Positions 6,795 to 15,213 are shown, counted from the stretch's first letter. The stretch is 64,000 bases of DNA from Bog-473 sp963817735 (GCA_963817735.1 CAWFPP010000004.1:186001-250000); one strand, 5' to 3'. The notes: generated from the letters alone by a model not told the origin. Program-made: numbers and translations.

Positions 6795-8033
6795 TCAGTC
6801 TTGCGTCTCGCCGAACAGCGCGGCCAACCGGCTCACACCCTCGACAAGATCCTCATCGCCCAGCGCGTAGGACATGCGGAAGTAGCCCGGCGCGCCGAAC
6901 GCCTCTCCGGGCACCACCGCCACCTTGGCCTCGTTGATGCAGATTTCGGCCAACTCCGCGCTGCTCGCCGGACGTTGTCCCCGGAGACTTCGCCCGAGCA
7001 ACCCCTTGACCGAGGGGTAGGCGTAGAACGCGCCCTCCGGCACCACGCACTCGACACCCTGAATGTCGTTGAGCATCGACACGATGGTGAGACGCCGGCG
7101 GTCGAAGGCGGCGCGCATCATGGCGACGTCGTCGAGGTTGCCCGAGACGGCGGCCAGCGCGGCGCGCTGGGACACGTTGGCGACGTTGGAGGTCTCGTGG
7201 CTCTGGATGTTGGTGGCGGCCGCGATGGCATCCGTCGGCCCGATCAGCCACCCGACGCGCCAGCCCGTCATGGCGTAGGTCTTGGCCACGCCGTTAGCCA
7301 CCAGGCAGCGGTCGGCCAGCTCGGGCACGAGGACGGGCATGGAGTGGTGCTCGGCGCCGCCGTAGACGAGATGCTCGTAGATCTCGTCGGTCAGCACCCA
7401 GATCCCCTTGGACACCGCCCACTGGCCGATGGCCTCCACCTCGTGGCGCGGGTACACCGCTCCGGTCGGGTTCGACGGCGACACGAAGAGCAGTGCCTTG
7501 GTGCGCGGCGTCCAGGCGCGCTCGAGGTCCTCGACCGAAGAGCGGAACCCGGTCGTCTCGTCGGAGGACACGACGACGGGCGTCCCTCCGGCCAGCGCGA
7601 TCGATTCGGGGTAGGTCGTCCAGTACGGGGCGAGCACCAGCACCTCGTCGTCCGGGTCGCACAGCACGGCGAAGGCGTTGGCCACCGCCTGCTTGCCGCC
7701 GTTGGTGACCAGCACCTGATTCGCCGCCACCTCGTAGCCCGAGTCGCGGCGGGTCTTGACGGCGATGGCCTCGCGCAGCGCCGGGATGCCGCCCGTGGGG
7801 GTGTAACGGTGGTTTGACCGGTCGCGGCACACGATGACCGCCGCCTCCACGATGTGGGCCGGCGTGGGGAAGTCGGGCTCGCCTGCGCCGAAGCCGATGA
7901 CGTGCTCCCCGGCCGCTTGCAGCGCCTTCGCCTTCGCATCCACGGCGAGGGTGGCCGAAGGCGCCACGGCGGCGGCCCGGCGCGAGATCCGGCGGAGCTC
8001 GGTCGACGGAGGGGTGGTCGTCACGGGTGCCAT
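6795..8033 (-). CDS. pyridoxal-phosphate aminotransferase, class I (aspartate aminotransferase-like)
   Basis: A 412-residue fold-type I aminotransferase from ATG 8033. Visible signatures are GFGAGEPDFPTP (47-58), RYTPTGGIPALREAI, N188, D216/Y219 and the PLP lysine K251 in NGVAKTYAMTGWRVGW. The sequence style is that of subgroup Ib aspartate/prephenate aminotransferases. In this serine/leucine neighbourhood it probably supplies aspartate or transaminates a keto acid; substrate not proved. The start codon overlaps that of the divergent serC (CATG), leaving no promoter space. Upstream in-frame starts inside serC (around 8069) would give longer proteins, so the true start is uncertain. Confidence 0.9.
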   Translation of the reverse strand: MAPVTTTPPSTELRRISRRAAAVAPSATLAVDAKAKALQAAGEHVIGFGAGEPDFPTPAHIVEAAVIVCRDRSNHRYTPTGGIPALREAIAVKTRRDSGYEVAANQVLVTNGGKQAVANAFAVLCDPDDEVLVLAPYWTTYPESIALAGGTPVVVSSDETTGFRSSVEDLERAWTPRTKALLFVSPSNPTGAVYPRHEVEAIGQWAVSKGIWVLTDEIYEHLVYGGAEHHSMPVLVPELADRCLVANGVAKTYAMTGWRVGWLIGPTDAIAAATNIQSHETSNVANVSQRAALAAVSGNLDDVAMMRAAFDRRRLTIVSMLNDIQGVECVVPEGAFYAYPSVKGLLGRSLRGQRPASSAELAEICINEAKVAVVPGEAFGAPGYFRMSYALGDEDLVEGVSRLAALFGETQD

Positions 8034-9186
8034 GATCTCATACGTGCCAGACGTCCCCGACATCACCATCCCGCCCCAATTGCTCCCCTCCGACGGCCGT
8101 TTCGGATCGGGCCCGTCGAAGGTTCGGCCGGCCGCCATCGACGCGCTCGCCGGTGTGGCCACCACCTACATGGGGACGAGTCACCGCCAGAAAACCGTCA
8201 AAGCTCAGGTGGGCCGCGTGCGCGCCGGCATGCGCCAGCTCTTCTCGCTTCCCGACGGCTACGAGGTCGTCCTCAGCAACGGCGGGACGACGGCCTTCTG
8301 GGACGCGGCCACCTTCGGGCTGATTCAGGAGCAGAGCCAGCACCTGACCTTCGGCGAGTTCTCCTCGAAGTTCGCCGCCTGCGCCAAGGCGGCGCCGCAC
8401 CTCAAGGACCCGCAGGTCATCACCTCGGAGGTCGGCACCCATCCGAAGCCCGTGGCCGATCCCACCGTCGACCTCTACGCCCTCACGCACAACGAGACCT
8501 CCACTGGAGTGTCGATGCCTGTCCGGCGTCCCGAGGGTGCGGCCGCCCCCGCCGACGGGGGCGGATTGGTCGCGGTGGACGCCACATCAGGCGCCGGCGG
8601 GCTGCGGGTCGACGCGGCCGAGTTCGACGCCTACTACCTGGCGCCTCAGAAGTGCTTCGCCGGCGACGGCGGCCTCTGGGTGGCCCTGCTGTCGCCCGCC
8701 GCGCTCGAGCGGGTGGAGCGCATCGCCGCCTCGGACCGGTGGATCCCGACCTTCCTCGACCTCAAGACGGCGGTCGACAACTCGGTGCTGGACCAGACCT
8801 ACAACACGCCGGCGCTGGCCACCATCTTCCTCCTGGCCGAGCAGGTCGACTGGATGAACGGGAACGGCGGCCTGGAGTGGACCGCCTCGCGGTGCGACCG
8901 CTCGGCCGAGATCCTCTACACCTGGGCCGAGCAGTCCGGCTTCGCCCGGCCCTTCGTGGAGAACCCGGCCGACCGCAGCCACGTCGTCGGTACCATCGAC
9001 TTCGTGGACGCCGTGGACGCGGCGACGGTGGCGGCCGTGTTGCGGGCGAACGGGATCGTGGACACCGAGCCGTATCGCAAGCTCGGGCGCAACCAGCTGC
9101 GGATCGCCATGTTCCCGGCGATCGAGCCCGACGACGTCGCCTCGTTGTGCGGGTGCATCACCCACGTCGTGGGCGCGCTCGCCTGA
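8032..9186 (+). CDS. serC: phosphoserine aminotransferase
   Basis: Converts 3-phosphohydroxypyruvate and glutamate to phosphoserine, the step after SerA. The 384 residues contain DGRFGSGPSKVRP near the N-terminus, MGTSHRQK, the cofactor Asp in VDATSGAGG, and the PLP lysine K207 in YYLAPQKCFAGDGG, matching the mycobacterial-type SerC. It is divergent from the aminotransferase gene and the two ATG codons overlap. A GTG at 8045 in the same frame is an alternative start. With serA 1.3 kb away it completes two of the three serine-synthesis steps; no serB phosphatase is in the window. Confidence 0.94.
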   Translation: MISYVPDVPDITIPPQLLPSDGRFGSGPSKVRPAAIDALAGVATTYMGTSHRQKTVKAQVGRVRAGMRQLFSLPDGYEVVLSNGGTTAFWDAATFGLIQEQSQHLTFGEFSSKFAACAKAAPHLKDPQVITSEVGTHPKPVADPTVDLYALTHNETSTGVSMPVRRPEGAAAPADGGGLVAVDATSGAGGLRVDAAEFDAYYLAPQKCFAGDGGLWVALLSPAALERVERIAASDRWIPTFLDLKTAVDNSVLDQTYNTPALATIFLLAEQVDWMNGNGGLEWTASRCDRSAEILYTWAEQSGFARPFVENPADRSHVVGTIDFVDAVDAATVAAVLRANGIVDTEPYRKLGRNQLRIAMFPAIEPDDVASLCGCITHVVGALA

Positions 9187-9234
9187 CCCGACTCCTGACT
9201 GCACTCCTGACCGCCCGTACGCAACCCGGGCGTC

Positions 9235-9270
9235 GGCCCGTGCGCCGGCCCGTGCGCCGGCCCGTGCGCC
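9235..9270 (+). repeat. three tandem 12-bp repeats
   Basis: GGCCCGTGCGCC occurs three times without interruption between serC and the ABC transporter. A minisatellite-like slippage product, possibly marking the end of the serC transcript; no hairpin with a U-tract is seen. Confidence 0.85.
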
Positions 9271-9339
9271 GGCAGAATTGGGGCTAGCACCAGGAAAAGA
9301 ACAGGGGCTGCCCGGCTGGCAATGCCCGCCGGCATTGTG

Positions 9340-9373
9340 CATACTCGGTATATATGGCGCATACCCGGTATGT
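9340..9373 (+). promoter_or_regulatory. two direct copies of a palindromic operator before the ABC genes
   Basis: Two related sites, CATACTCGGTATA (9340-9352) and the perfect palindrome CATACCCGGTATG (9360-9372), are 20 bp apart, about two helical turns. The second ends only 10 bases before the ABC ATPase start. AT-rich TATATAT and TATGTA boxes overlap them and could be -10 elements of a leaderless promoter. This looks like the operator of a small-molecule-responsive repressor encoded elsewhere. Confidence 0.5.
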
Positions 9374-9382
9374 AAATCCCGC

Positions 9383-10369
9383 ATGAGCGCGGTCACGCTG
9401 GACGAATCCCCGGTCGCGGGTGCCACCTATGGCGACGGCCAATGGGCGGTCGAGACGCACGGGCTCACGAAACGGTTCGGGGAGAACGTCGCCGTCGACG
9501 GCGTCGAGCTCCTGGTCCCCCGAGGCTGCGCCTTCGGGTACCTGGGCCCGAACGGGGCCGGCAAGACGACTCTCATCCGGGTGCTGCTGGGCCTGACCCA
9601 CGCCGACGCCGGCACGATGTCGCTCCTCGGCCATGCCGTCCCTCGCCATCGCGACAAGGCGCTGGCCCGGGTGGGGGCCATCGTCGACGAGCCCCGCTTC
9701 CACGGACACCTGACCGGCAGGCAGAATCTGCAGATCCTCGCCGCGGCGCGCGAGCCGGCTGCGAAGACGCGCATCGTCCCGGCGCTCGAACGTGTCGGCA
9801 TCCTGCACCGGGCCGACGACAAGGTGTCGAAGTACTCCATGGGCATGCGCCAGCGTCTGGGTGTCGCGGCCTGCCTACTCGGTGACCCCCATCTCCTCAT
9901 CCTCGACGAGCCCATGAACGGCCTCGACCCCGGCGGCATGCTCGACATGCGCGACATGATCAAGTCGCTCGTCGCCGAAGGACGAACGGTCGTGTTGTCC
10001 TCGCACCTACTCGACGAGGTCGAGCGCACGTGCGATGCGGTCGCCATCGTGGATCGGGGCAAGGTCATCCGCCAAGGCCCCATCGCCCAACTTCTGGCGG
10101 GCTCGTCGTTCGAGCTCCAAGTCGAGTGCTCGGAACCCGAGAGGGCCCGCGGCCTGCTCGACGCCACGAAGCTCGGCGCCGTCCACATCGCGGTCGAACC
10201 GGAAGGGCTGGGCGTCACGCTGCCCGAGGGGACTGCACGCGACGTCGTGGCCGAAGTGAACCGGGTCCTCGTGGAAGGCGGCATCTCCGTGTACCGGTTG
10301 CAGCACATTCAGGCGTCGCTCGAGTCGTGGTTCCTCGAGGTCACCAGTCGACTGGGGGAGGAACAATGA
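9383..10369 (+). CDS. ABC transporter ATP-binding protein
   Basis: A 328-residue ATPase of the DrrA/CcmA-like exporter class. Walker A GPNGAGKTT is at 55-63, the signature YSMGMRQR at 151-158, Walker B LLILDEP at 171-177 and the H-loop SSHLLDEVE follows. The signature reads SMGMRQ rather than SGGQ, which is normal for this exporter subfamily. ATG 9383 has no Shine-Dalgarno site, only the operator region. Its TGA overlaps the permease ATG, so the two form an exporter of one ATPase and one permease type. Cargo unknown; drug or lipid export is typical. Confidence 0.92.
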   Translation: MSAVTLDESPVAGATYGDGQWAVETHGLTKRFGENVAVDGVELLVPRGCAFGYLGPNGAGKTTLIRVLLGLTHADAGTMSLLGHAVPRHRDKALARVGAIVDEPRFHGHLTGRQNLQILAAAREPAAKTRIVPALERVGILHRADDKVSKYSMGMRQRLGVAACLLGDPHLLILDEPMNGLDPGGMLDMRDMIKSLVAEGRTVVLSSHLLDEVERTCDAVAIVDRGKVIRQGPIAQLLAGSSFELQVECSEPERARGLLDATKLGAVHIAVEPEGLGVTLPEGTARDVVAEVNRVLVEGGISVYRLQHIQASLESWFLEVTSRLGEEQ

Positions 10370-11577
10370 CGACGATCGCCGACGTAGGCGCAGCCGCACC
10401 GGGTCCGGCCCCCGCCACCGGTCCGGCGGCGACGCGGGGCGATCACCGCGGCTCGTGGATCCCGACGTGGGGCATGATCACCACGCGGTTCATGGAGCTG
10501 CGCCGGCGGCGAGGTCTCATGATCGCGTTGATCGCCGTCAACATCGGCATCCCGGTCGTCTTCCTCGCCGTGCGCCTCATCTCGCATGCCGTCGATCCCA
10601 AGTCCTTCGGGCCGGCCGGCGGCTACAGCATCTTCACCACGCTCGTGGCCGGCTTCATGTACGTCTTCGGGTTCGTCGTGGCGGCCGTCGTCGGCTGTAC
10701 GGCGGGGTCGGTCGACCTCACCGAGGGGATGTTCCGCCACCTGGTGATCACCGGCCGCTCCCGGCTGGCGCTCTATTTCGCCCGCATCCCCGCCGGGCTT
10801 GCCATCGTCATCGCCATCGTGGCGGTCGGCTACACCATCGTCTGCGCCGTGTGCGTGTTCGCCGCGCCGACGCAGCTCAACTACGACGGCGTCAACGTCC
10901 CCGCCGGCCTGTCGAAGCCGGCGCTCGACACCTGGGCCGCGAACCACGCCGACCAGGTCATCTGCAACTTCAACTTCGGAGGCCCAGGTCAGAACGAACA
11001 ACCGCCGCCGAACGTGACCTGCGGCGGGCAATCGATCGGGCCGCCACCGGGGACCGTCATCCAGACCAAGGGCGGCGGGACAGTCACCGTCCCGGCCAGC
11101 GAGTCGCCCGCGCAGATTCGAGCGTTCGCGGTCACGGTGGCCAACCAGGACTACGCCGACTACTCCACCAACTTCTTGTCCCCTTCGACGTCGCTCATGA
11201 TCGACGTGGGGCTTTGGATCGCACTCGAGGCGACCATCGGGTTCATCGTTGGCCTCGGGCTGGCCTCGCTGATGGGACAGCGGACCGTCCCAGTCATCCT
11301 CCTGATCATCCTCGAGCTGATCCTGACGCCGATCTTCAGCCGTCACGTCATCACGTACATGCTCAATGTGCAGCGGGGCATCGTGGGTGTGGCCATGGCT
11401 CACATCGAACCCGGAGGACTGCCGACGCCGTTCAGCGGTGGTGGCTCGGGTGGGGGAGGTGGCGGGTTCAACCCGTTGATCCCCGAGTCCACCCTGGCGT
11501 CGTCGCTGGTGATCGTGGGCTGGATCATCTTCTGGACGGCCATCGGGGCCTGGCGGATGAAAACCCGCGACGCCTGA
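10366..11577 (+). CDS. ABC transporter permease
   Basis: A 403-residue membrane protein coupled by ATGA overlap to the ATPase (GGGGGAGG upstream of the start). After a 35-residue Ala/Pro-rich cytosolic tail come about six hydrophobic segments, the first near LMIALIAVNIGIPVVFLAV. A large extracellular loop (about residues 170-270), rich in Asn/Pro/Gly with two or more Cys, separates TM3 from TM4; this is larger than in simple ABC2 permeases. A poly-Gly loop (GGGSGGGGGGF) precedes the last helix. Substrate unknown. Confidence 0.85.
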   Translation: MTTIADVGAAAPGPAPATGPAATRGDHRGSWIPTWGMITTRFMELRRRRGLMIALIAVNIGIPVVFLAVRLISHAVDPKSFGPAGGYSIFTTLVAGFMYVFGFVVAAVVGCTAGSVDLTEGMFRHLVITGRSRLALYFARIPAGLAIVIAIVAVGYTIVCAVCVFAAPTQLNYDGVNVPAGLSKPALDTWAANHADQVICNFNFGGPGQNEQPPPNVTCGGQSIGPPPGTVIQTKGGGTVTVPASESPAQIRAFAVTVANQDYADYSTNFLSPSTSLMIDVGLWIALEATIGFIVGLGLASLMGQRTVPVILLIILELILTPIFSRHVITYMLNVQRGIVGVAMAHIEPGGLPTPFSGGGSGGGGGGFNPLIPESTLASSLVIVGWIIFWTAIGAWRMKTRDA

Positions 11578-11591
11578 TCGGATCGGATCGG

Positions 11592-11621
11592 GTCAGGGCA
11601 CGTCAGGGCACGTCAGGGCAC
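11592..11621 (+). repeat. three tandem 10-bp repeats at SDR 3' end
   Basis: GTCAGGGCAC occurs three times between the convergent permease and SDR genes; the third copy contains the SDR stop codon. It is preceded by repeated GATCG units (11577-11590). Slippage tract; no function assigned. Confidence 0.75.
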
Positions 11622-12485
11622 CGGGAAGCCGACGGTGGCGAGGATCTGCTCGCTTTCGTCCCACAGGCGCAGGGCCGCCGCATCGTCGCGGGCGTGCTTG
11701 CCCATATGACCTGGCTTGGAACGGACCCAGTACTCCCCGGTGCGGGTCGCCACGTCGGGTGAGGTGGCGAGGTAGACGGAGGTCTTGGCGCCGGTGCGCG
11801 GGCTGATCTGGAAGGGCCGCACGGCCCGGAATCCGAGGGCGCTCCTGCCGCTGGTGTCGCCGTCCATGCCGAAGCGGCTGCGCACCCAGCCGGGGTGTGC
11901 GGCGTTGGCGGTCACCCCGGTGCCCGCAGTGCGCCGCGCCAGCTCCCGGGTGAACAGGACGTTGGCCAGCTTGGCGCGGCAATAGACCTCCATCCCGTCG
12001 TACCCCTTCTCGCTCTGCAGGTCGTCGAAGCGCATGCCCTTGAAGGCGGCGTGGTGACCGACCGACGTGACGTTGATGACGCGGGCCGGCGCGGAGGCCT
12101 GCAGACGGTCGAGCAGCAGGCGGGTCAGGTAGAAATGCGCGAGGTGGCAGACGCCCATGGTGTACTCCAAGCCCTGCGCCGTCTCCCGGCGCTCCGACCA
12201 CGTCCCGCCGGCGTTGTTGTCAAGGACGTCGAGACGGTCCCACCGGTTGCGGATGTCGTCCGCCGCCTTGCGCACCGACGCCAGGTCGGCCAGGTCGAGT
12301 GACACGACGTGGACGTCGTCGTTCCACGTCTTCTGGGTGACCTCGTGTGCCGCTGCCTCCGCCTTGGCCTGGTTGCGGCAGGCCAGCACCGTGGTGGCTC
12401 CCTGGGACGCCACGCCCACGGCCGTCTCAAGCCCGACGCCCGTGTTGGCCCCGGTGATGACGACCACCTTCCCCTGCATGCTCAT
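11613..12485 (-). CDS. short-chain dehydrogenase/reductase (retinol dehydrogenase-like)
   Basis: A 290-residue classical SDR with TGANTGVG at the NAD(P)-binding turn (residues 11-18), DNNAGG where NNAG is expected, a serine in NVTSVGHH and the catalytic YCRAK. VLACRNQAKAEAA after the second strand (Arg after the strand) points to NADP. The overall pattern matches the RDH/WW-oxidoreductase-like group common in actinobacteria, which act on alcohols or ketones. Divergent from the P450 gene by about 150 bases; the two may act on the same lipid or secondary metabolite, which is conjecture. Confidence 0.88.
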   Translation of the reverse strand: MSMQGKVVVITGANTGVGLETAVGVASQGATTVLACRNQAKAEAAAHEVTQKTWNDDVHVVSLDLADLASVRKAADDIRNRWDRLDVLDNNAGGTWSERRETAQGLEYTMGVCHLAHFYLTRLLLDRLQASAPARVINVTSVGHHAAFKGMRFDDLQSEKGYDGMEVYCRAKLANVLFTRELARRTAGTGVTANAAHPGWVRSRFGMDGDTSGRSALGFRAVRPFQISPRTGAKTSVYLATSPDVATRTGEYWVRSKPGHMGKHARDDAAALRLWDESEQILATVGFPVP

Positions 12486-12553
12486 GTCTGTCCGATCCGA
12501 TCCGATCCGCCGAGTCTCGGGGGTCAGTCTTGTCCACGGGACGGGAGCCGGTC

Positions 12554-12640
12554 ATGTCCGGCGACGACCTGGAACGGCAGCTCGCCGACGTCGTAGTCTT
12601 CTCCCGCAGGGGGACTGACGAAAGCGGCGGGATCCCATGA
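12554..12640 (+). CDS. candidate 28-residue ORF coupled to the P450 gene
   Basis: MSGDDLERQLADVVVFSRRG... begins after a GGGACGGGAG stretch and its TGA overlaps the P450 ATG (ATGA). The coupling and local Shine-Dalgarno suggest it could be translated to help P450 initiation, which otherwise has no good ribosome site. No similarity recognised; it may be chance. Confidence 0.25.
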   Translation: MSGDDLERQLADVVVFSRRGTDESGGIP

Positions 12641-13878
12641 CCATCGCAACCAGCCCCACCCTCGACGGCCTGCTCCTCCAGGTACTCGTGACCCCGGAAG
12701 GCCAGGCCGACCCCTACCCCTGCTACGAGCGGATGCGCGCGGAAGCCCGCGTCAGCCGGACGGCGTTCGGGCCTTACGTCGTCAACGGGTACCAGGAGTG
12801 CCTCGGGGTGCTGCGCGACCCCCGGCTCGGCCGCGGCACGGGGATTGCCGGCTCCGACTCGGGCATCTTCGGCGACACCGGGACACGCCGGGGGGAGTTC
12901 ATGGACGCCTCTCAGCACAACATGCTTATGGCGGACCCTCCTGACCACACCCGGCTCCGCCGACTGGTCTCGCGCTCGTTCACGCCGCGCCAGGTCGAGC
13001 GGCTGCGACCGGCCATCCACCAGCTCGTCGGCGACCTCCTGGACGCCATGGCGGCACGGGGCGAGGTCGACTTCATGGCCGACTTCGCCCTGCCGCTGCC
13101 GATGGACGTCATCGGCGAGCTGGTCGGCGTCCCCGCCTCGGAGCGTGCGGCGCTGCAGCCGTTCGTCCGCGCCGCCGCCAAGGGCATTGAGCCTGTGCTG
13201 AGCGAGGAGGAGACCGATGCGGCCATAGAGGCCCTCGTCCATCTGGCCGAGTACTTCACCGGCCTTCTCGACGAGCGCCGGCGCCGGCCGCGCGACGATC
13301 TCCTGAGCGCGCTGGTGCAGGCGCGCGAGAGCGACGACCGCCTGACCGACGACGAGATCACCTCGACGGCCATCCTGTTGTTCTCTGCAGGCTTCGAGAC
13401 CACGACCAACCTGTTGGGCAACGGCCTGCTGGCGCTGCTCCGCCACCCGGCGCAGCTGGACGACTGGCGGCGCCATCCTGAGATCGCCCCGACCGCCGTG
13501 GAGGAGCTGCTCCGCTTCGACAGCCCGGTCCAGTTCAATCTCCGGACCGCACTCGGGCCGGCGGACCTGCTGGGCGAGCCATTGGAACGCGGCGAGAGGA
13601 TCGTGGTGCTCCAAGGTGCCGGCAACCGCGACCCGGCGCGCTTCGACCGGCCCGACGAGCTCGATCTCCGCCGGGCCGACAACACGCCGCTGAGCTTCGG
13701 GTCGGGCATCCACCACTGCATCGGCGCGCCGTTGGCCCGCCTCGAGGGCGCGATCGCGTTCAACGCCTTGTTGGATTGCTTTCCGACGCTGGAGCTCGTG
13801 GGCGACGAAGACCACTGGCGCCCCAGCTTCACCCTGCGCGGGCTCCTCGACTTGCCGTTACGAGTGGCGACGCGGTGA
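12637..13878 (+). CDS. cytochrome P450
   Basis: A 413-residue soluble bacterial P450 (heme monooxygenase). The I-helix oxygen motif is AGFETT at 251-256, ExxR is E290-R293, and the heme-thiolate loop FGSGIHHCIG places the ligand at Cys361. The ADPPDHTRLRRLVSRSFTPR block is typical of actinobacterial CYPs acting on fatty acids, steroids or macrolides. No ferredoxin gene is adjacent. Its 3' end overlaps the convergent SRPBCC gene by 21 bases. Substrate cannot be read from sequence. Confidence 0.94.
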   Translation: MTIATSPTLDGLLLQVLVTPEGQADPYPCYERMRAEARVSRTAFGPYVVNGYQECLGVLRDPRLGRGTGIAGSDSGIFGDTGTRRGEFMDASQHNMLMADPPDHTRLRRLVSRSFTPRQVERLRPAIHQLVGDLLDAMAARGEVDFMADFALPLPMDVIGELVGVPASERAALQPFVRAAAKGIEPVLSEEETDAAIEALVHLAEYFTGLLDERRRRPRDDLLSALVQARESDDRLTDDEITSTAILLFSAGFETTTNLLGNGLLALLRHPAQLDDWRRHPEIAPTAVEELLRFDSPVQFNLRTALGPADLLGEPLERGERIVVLQGAGNRDPARFDRPDELDLRRADNTPLSFGSGIHHCIGAPLARLEGAIAFNALLDCFPTLELVGDEDHWRPSFTLRGLLDLPLRVATR

Positions 13879-14523
13879 GCGGGTACGAGGCGCTTCTGCC
13901 GCCTGCCGCAGGTTCTCAGGCGGGCCGATGACCGACGCCTCGGGGCCGAGACGCTCGACGTAGAGACGGTGCACCACCTGCCACCGCTCTGACGGTTCCC
14001 ATGACGACGCGGTGCCGTCGCACAGGGCGGTCATCCGTTCCACGCAGACGTGCCAGCCGGCGGCGTCGCGTGCCGCCTTCCCGTGCTCGGGGAACGTCAC
14101 GCGCAGCCGCAGGATGCAGGCCGGCCCGCCGGGCCCGGAAGCATCCTGGAGCTCGAAACGCAGGATGTCGTCGGCCCAACGCAGTTCCATGAGCGATGGG
14201 GGGACGAAGGCGAGCATCTCGCCGTCGAAGGGCTGACCCTCCCCCTGCCGGAACGAGAAGTGCAGCTCCGCCCCGGCGCTTCGCTGCCCCTCGATCGTGG
14301 TGGGGAACCAGCCGGCCAGGTCGGCGTCTTCGGTCAGGGCCCGCCAGACCCGCGCACCGGGATGGGCCAGCCGGCGTTCGTAGCGCAGGATCGAGACGCC
14401 GGCGACGCGCTCGAGCGTGCCGAGCTCGGCGTCGGCGTCGGCGTCGGCGTCTGCGTCGGCGTCGGCGTGGGCATGGGCGTCGGCGTCGGCGTCGGCGTCT
14501 TCGTCGGCGTCGCTCAAGCCCAT
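13858..14523 (-). CDS. SRPBCC domain protein with N-terminal Asp-Ala repeat
   Basis: A 221-residue protein from ATG 14523 (MGLSDADEDADAD). Residues 4 to about 32 are an acidic Asp-Ala/His-Ala repeat encoded by tandem hexamers. The remainder is an AHSA1-type SRPBCC domain (VSILRYERRLAHPGARVWRALTEDADLAGWFPTTIEG). It overlaps the upstream ArsR gene by 10 bases, so it is the effector half of a second ArsR-SRPBCC module in this window. The repeat is absent from ordinary family members and should be a disordered tail. Confidence 0.82.
   Translation of the reverse strand: MGLSDADEDADADADAHAHADADADADADADAELGTLERVAGVSILRYERRLAHPGARVWRALTEDADLAGWFPTTIEGQRSAGAELHFSFRQGEGQPFDGEMLAFVPPSLMELRWADDILRFELQDASGPGGPACILRLRVTFPEHGKAARDAAGWHVCVERMTALCDGTASSWEPSERWQVVHRLYVERLGPEASVIGPPENLRQAAEAPRTRSPRRHS
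14427..14512 (-). repeat. in-frame hexamer tract encoding Asp-Ala
   Basis: Imperfect tandem GCGTCG-type hexamers (plus strand), including GCGTGGGCATGG variants, inside the SRPBCC coding region. Each unit is two codons, so unit gain or loss changes tail length without breaking the frame. Confidence 0.8.
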
Positions 14524-14843
14524 GGCTCTCCTTCGCCGGCTTCCATGATCTGGAGGTGGCGCTCGAGGGCGTTGAGGTGGCCGGCCCACTGCCGGCGGTA
14601 GGGCGCCAGCCACTGGTCGACCTCGCGCAGGGGCTCGGGGCTGACCCGGTAGATCCGGCGCTGCGCGTCCGTGCGTGACTGCACCAAGCCGGCCTGGCGG
14701 AGGACCTTGAGATGCTTGGAGACCGTGGGCTGGCTCAGCTCGAGCAGCTCCACCAGGTCGCCCACGGGGCGCTCCTCCTCCGCCAACAGGTCGAGGATGC
14801 GGCGCCGGTTCTCCTCGGCCAGCACCTCAAATGTTGCCGTCAC
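14514..14843 (-). CDS. ArsR-family transcriptional regulator
   Basis: A 109-residue winged-helix repressor starting at GTG 14843 (TATFEVLAEENRRRILDLLAEEERPVGDLV). The recognition helix LSQPTVSKHLKVLRQAGLV is clear, followed by DAQRRIYRVSPEPLREVDQWL, the hallmark of the ArsR group coupled to SRPBCC genes. A TTG further upstream (14906) would add a non-conserved tail. The GTG lies 7 bases after a CAATAT box with TTGACA 17 bp upstream of it, so the mRNA is probably leaderless. Confidence 0.87.
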   Translation of the reverse strand: MTATFEVLAEENRRRILDLLAEEERPVGDLVELLELSQPTVSKHLKVLRQAGLVQSRTDAQRRIYRVSPEPLREVDQWLAPYRRQWAGHLNALERHLQIMEAGEGEPWA

Positions 14844-15204
14844 ACTGGTTATATTGCTCGTACGGCATATATCTGTCAAGGGGGCGCGAGCGACCCCCTG
14901 AGCCAACCCCTCGGATCAGCTCGAGGCGGTGGCGGTGACGGCGGTGGCGGTGGCTGGCCCTGGCGGCGATACGGCGCAGGGGCGGCTCGGTCGGCGGTGG
15001 CTGCTTGCGCGGCGGCAGGGTGGCCAGGAGCGCGGTGGTCGCCTTGGTCACCTGGGTCACGGCCCGCTCGAACGCCGCCTCGGTCTCGGCCGACGTCTTT
15101 TGGACGCCGCTGACCTTGCGGACGTACTGGCGCGCCGCCGCTTCGATCTCCTCGGGGGTGGCCACGGGCTGGAGCCCGCGCAGGGTGGTGATGTTTCGGC
15201 ACAT
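14827..15204 (-). CDS. DUF2277 family protein with extended C-terminus
   Basis: A 125-residue protein starting MCRNITTLRGLQPVATPEEIEAAARQYVRKVSG, the unmistakable DUF2277 signature (MCRNI and QYVRKVSG). Function unknown. Family members as I recall them are about 85-95 residues, matching this one to about residue 85; the remaining 40 residues (rich in Arg/His) look like read-out of the ArsR promoter region. The frame overlaps the ArsR gene start by 17 bases. A frameshift or a lost stop near 14950 would explain the extension. Confidence 0.8.
   Translation of the reverse strand: MCRNITTLRGLQPVATPEEIEAAARQYVRKVSGVQKTSAETEAAFERAVTQVTKATTALLATLPPRKQPPPTEPPLRRIAARASHRHRRHRHRLELIRGVGSGGRSRPLDRYMPYEQYNQCDGNI
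14844..14879 (-). promoter_or_regulatory. promoter of ArsR-SRPBCC operon, probably leaderless
   Basis: Minus strand: TTGACA (14874-14879), 17-bp spacer, CAATAT (14851-14856), 7 bases, then the GTG start of ArsR. Interrupted ATAT/GCAATAT arms across the spacer could hold the ArsR operator. It lies inside the 3' end of the DUF2277 reading frame. Confidence 0.6.
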
Positions 15205-15213
15205 GCCACCACC

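Noticed and set aside
14100..14340. The GC-rich direct and inverted repeats in SRPBCC coding DNA as attenuators or riboswitches.
   Set aside because: They lie within coding sequence, have no U-tract and follow codon structure.
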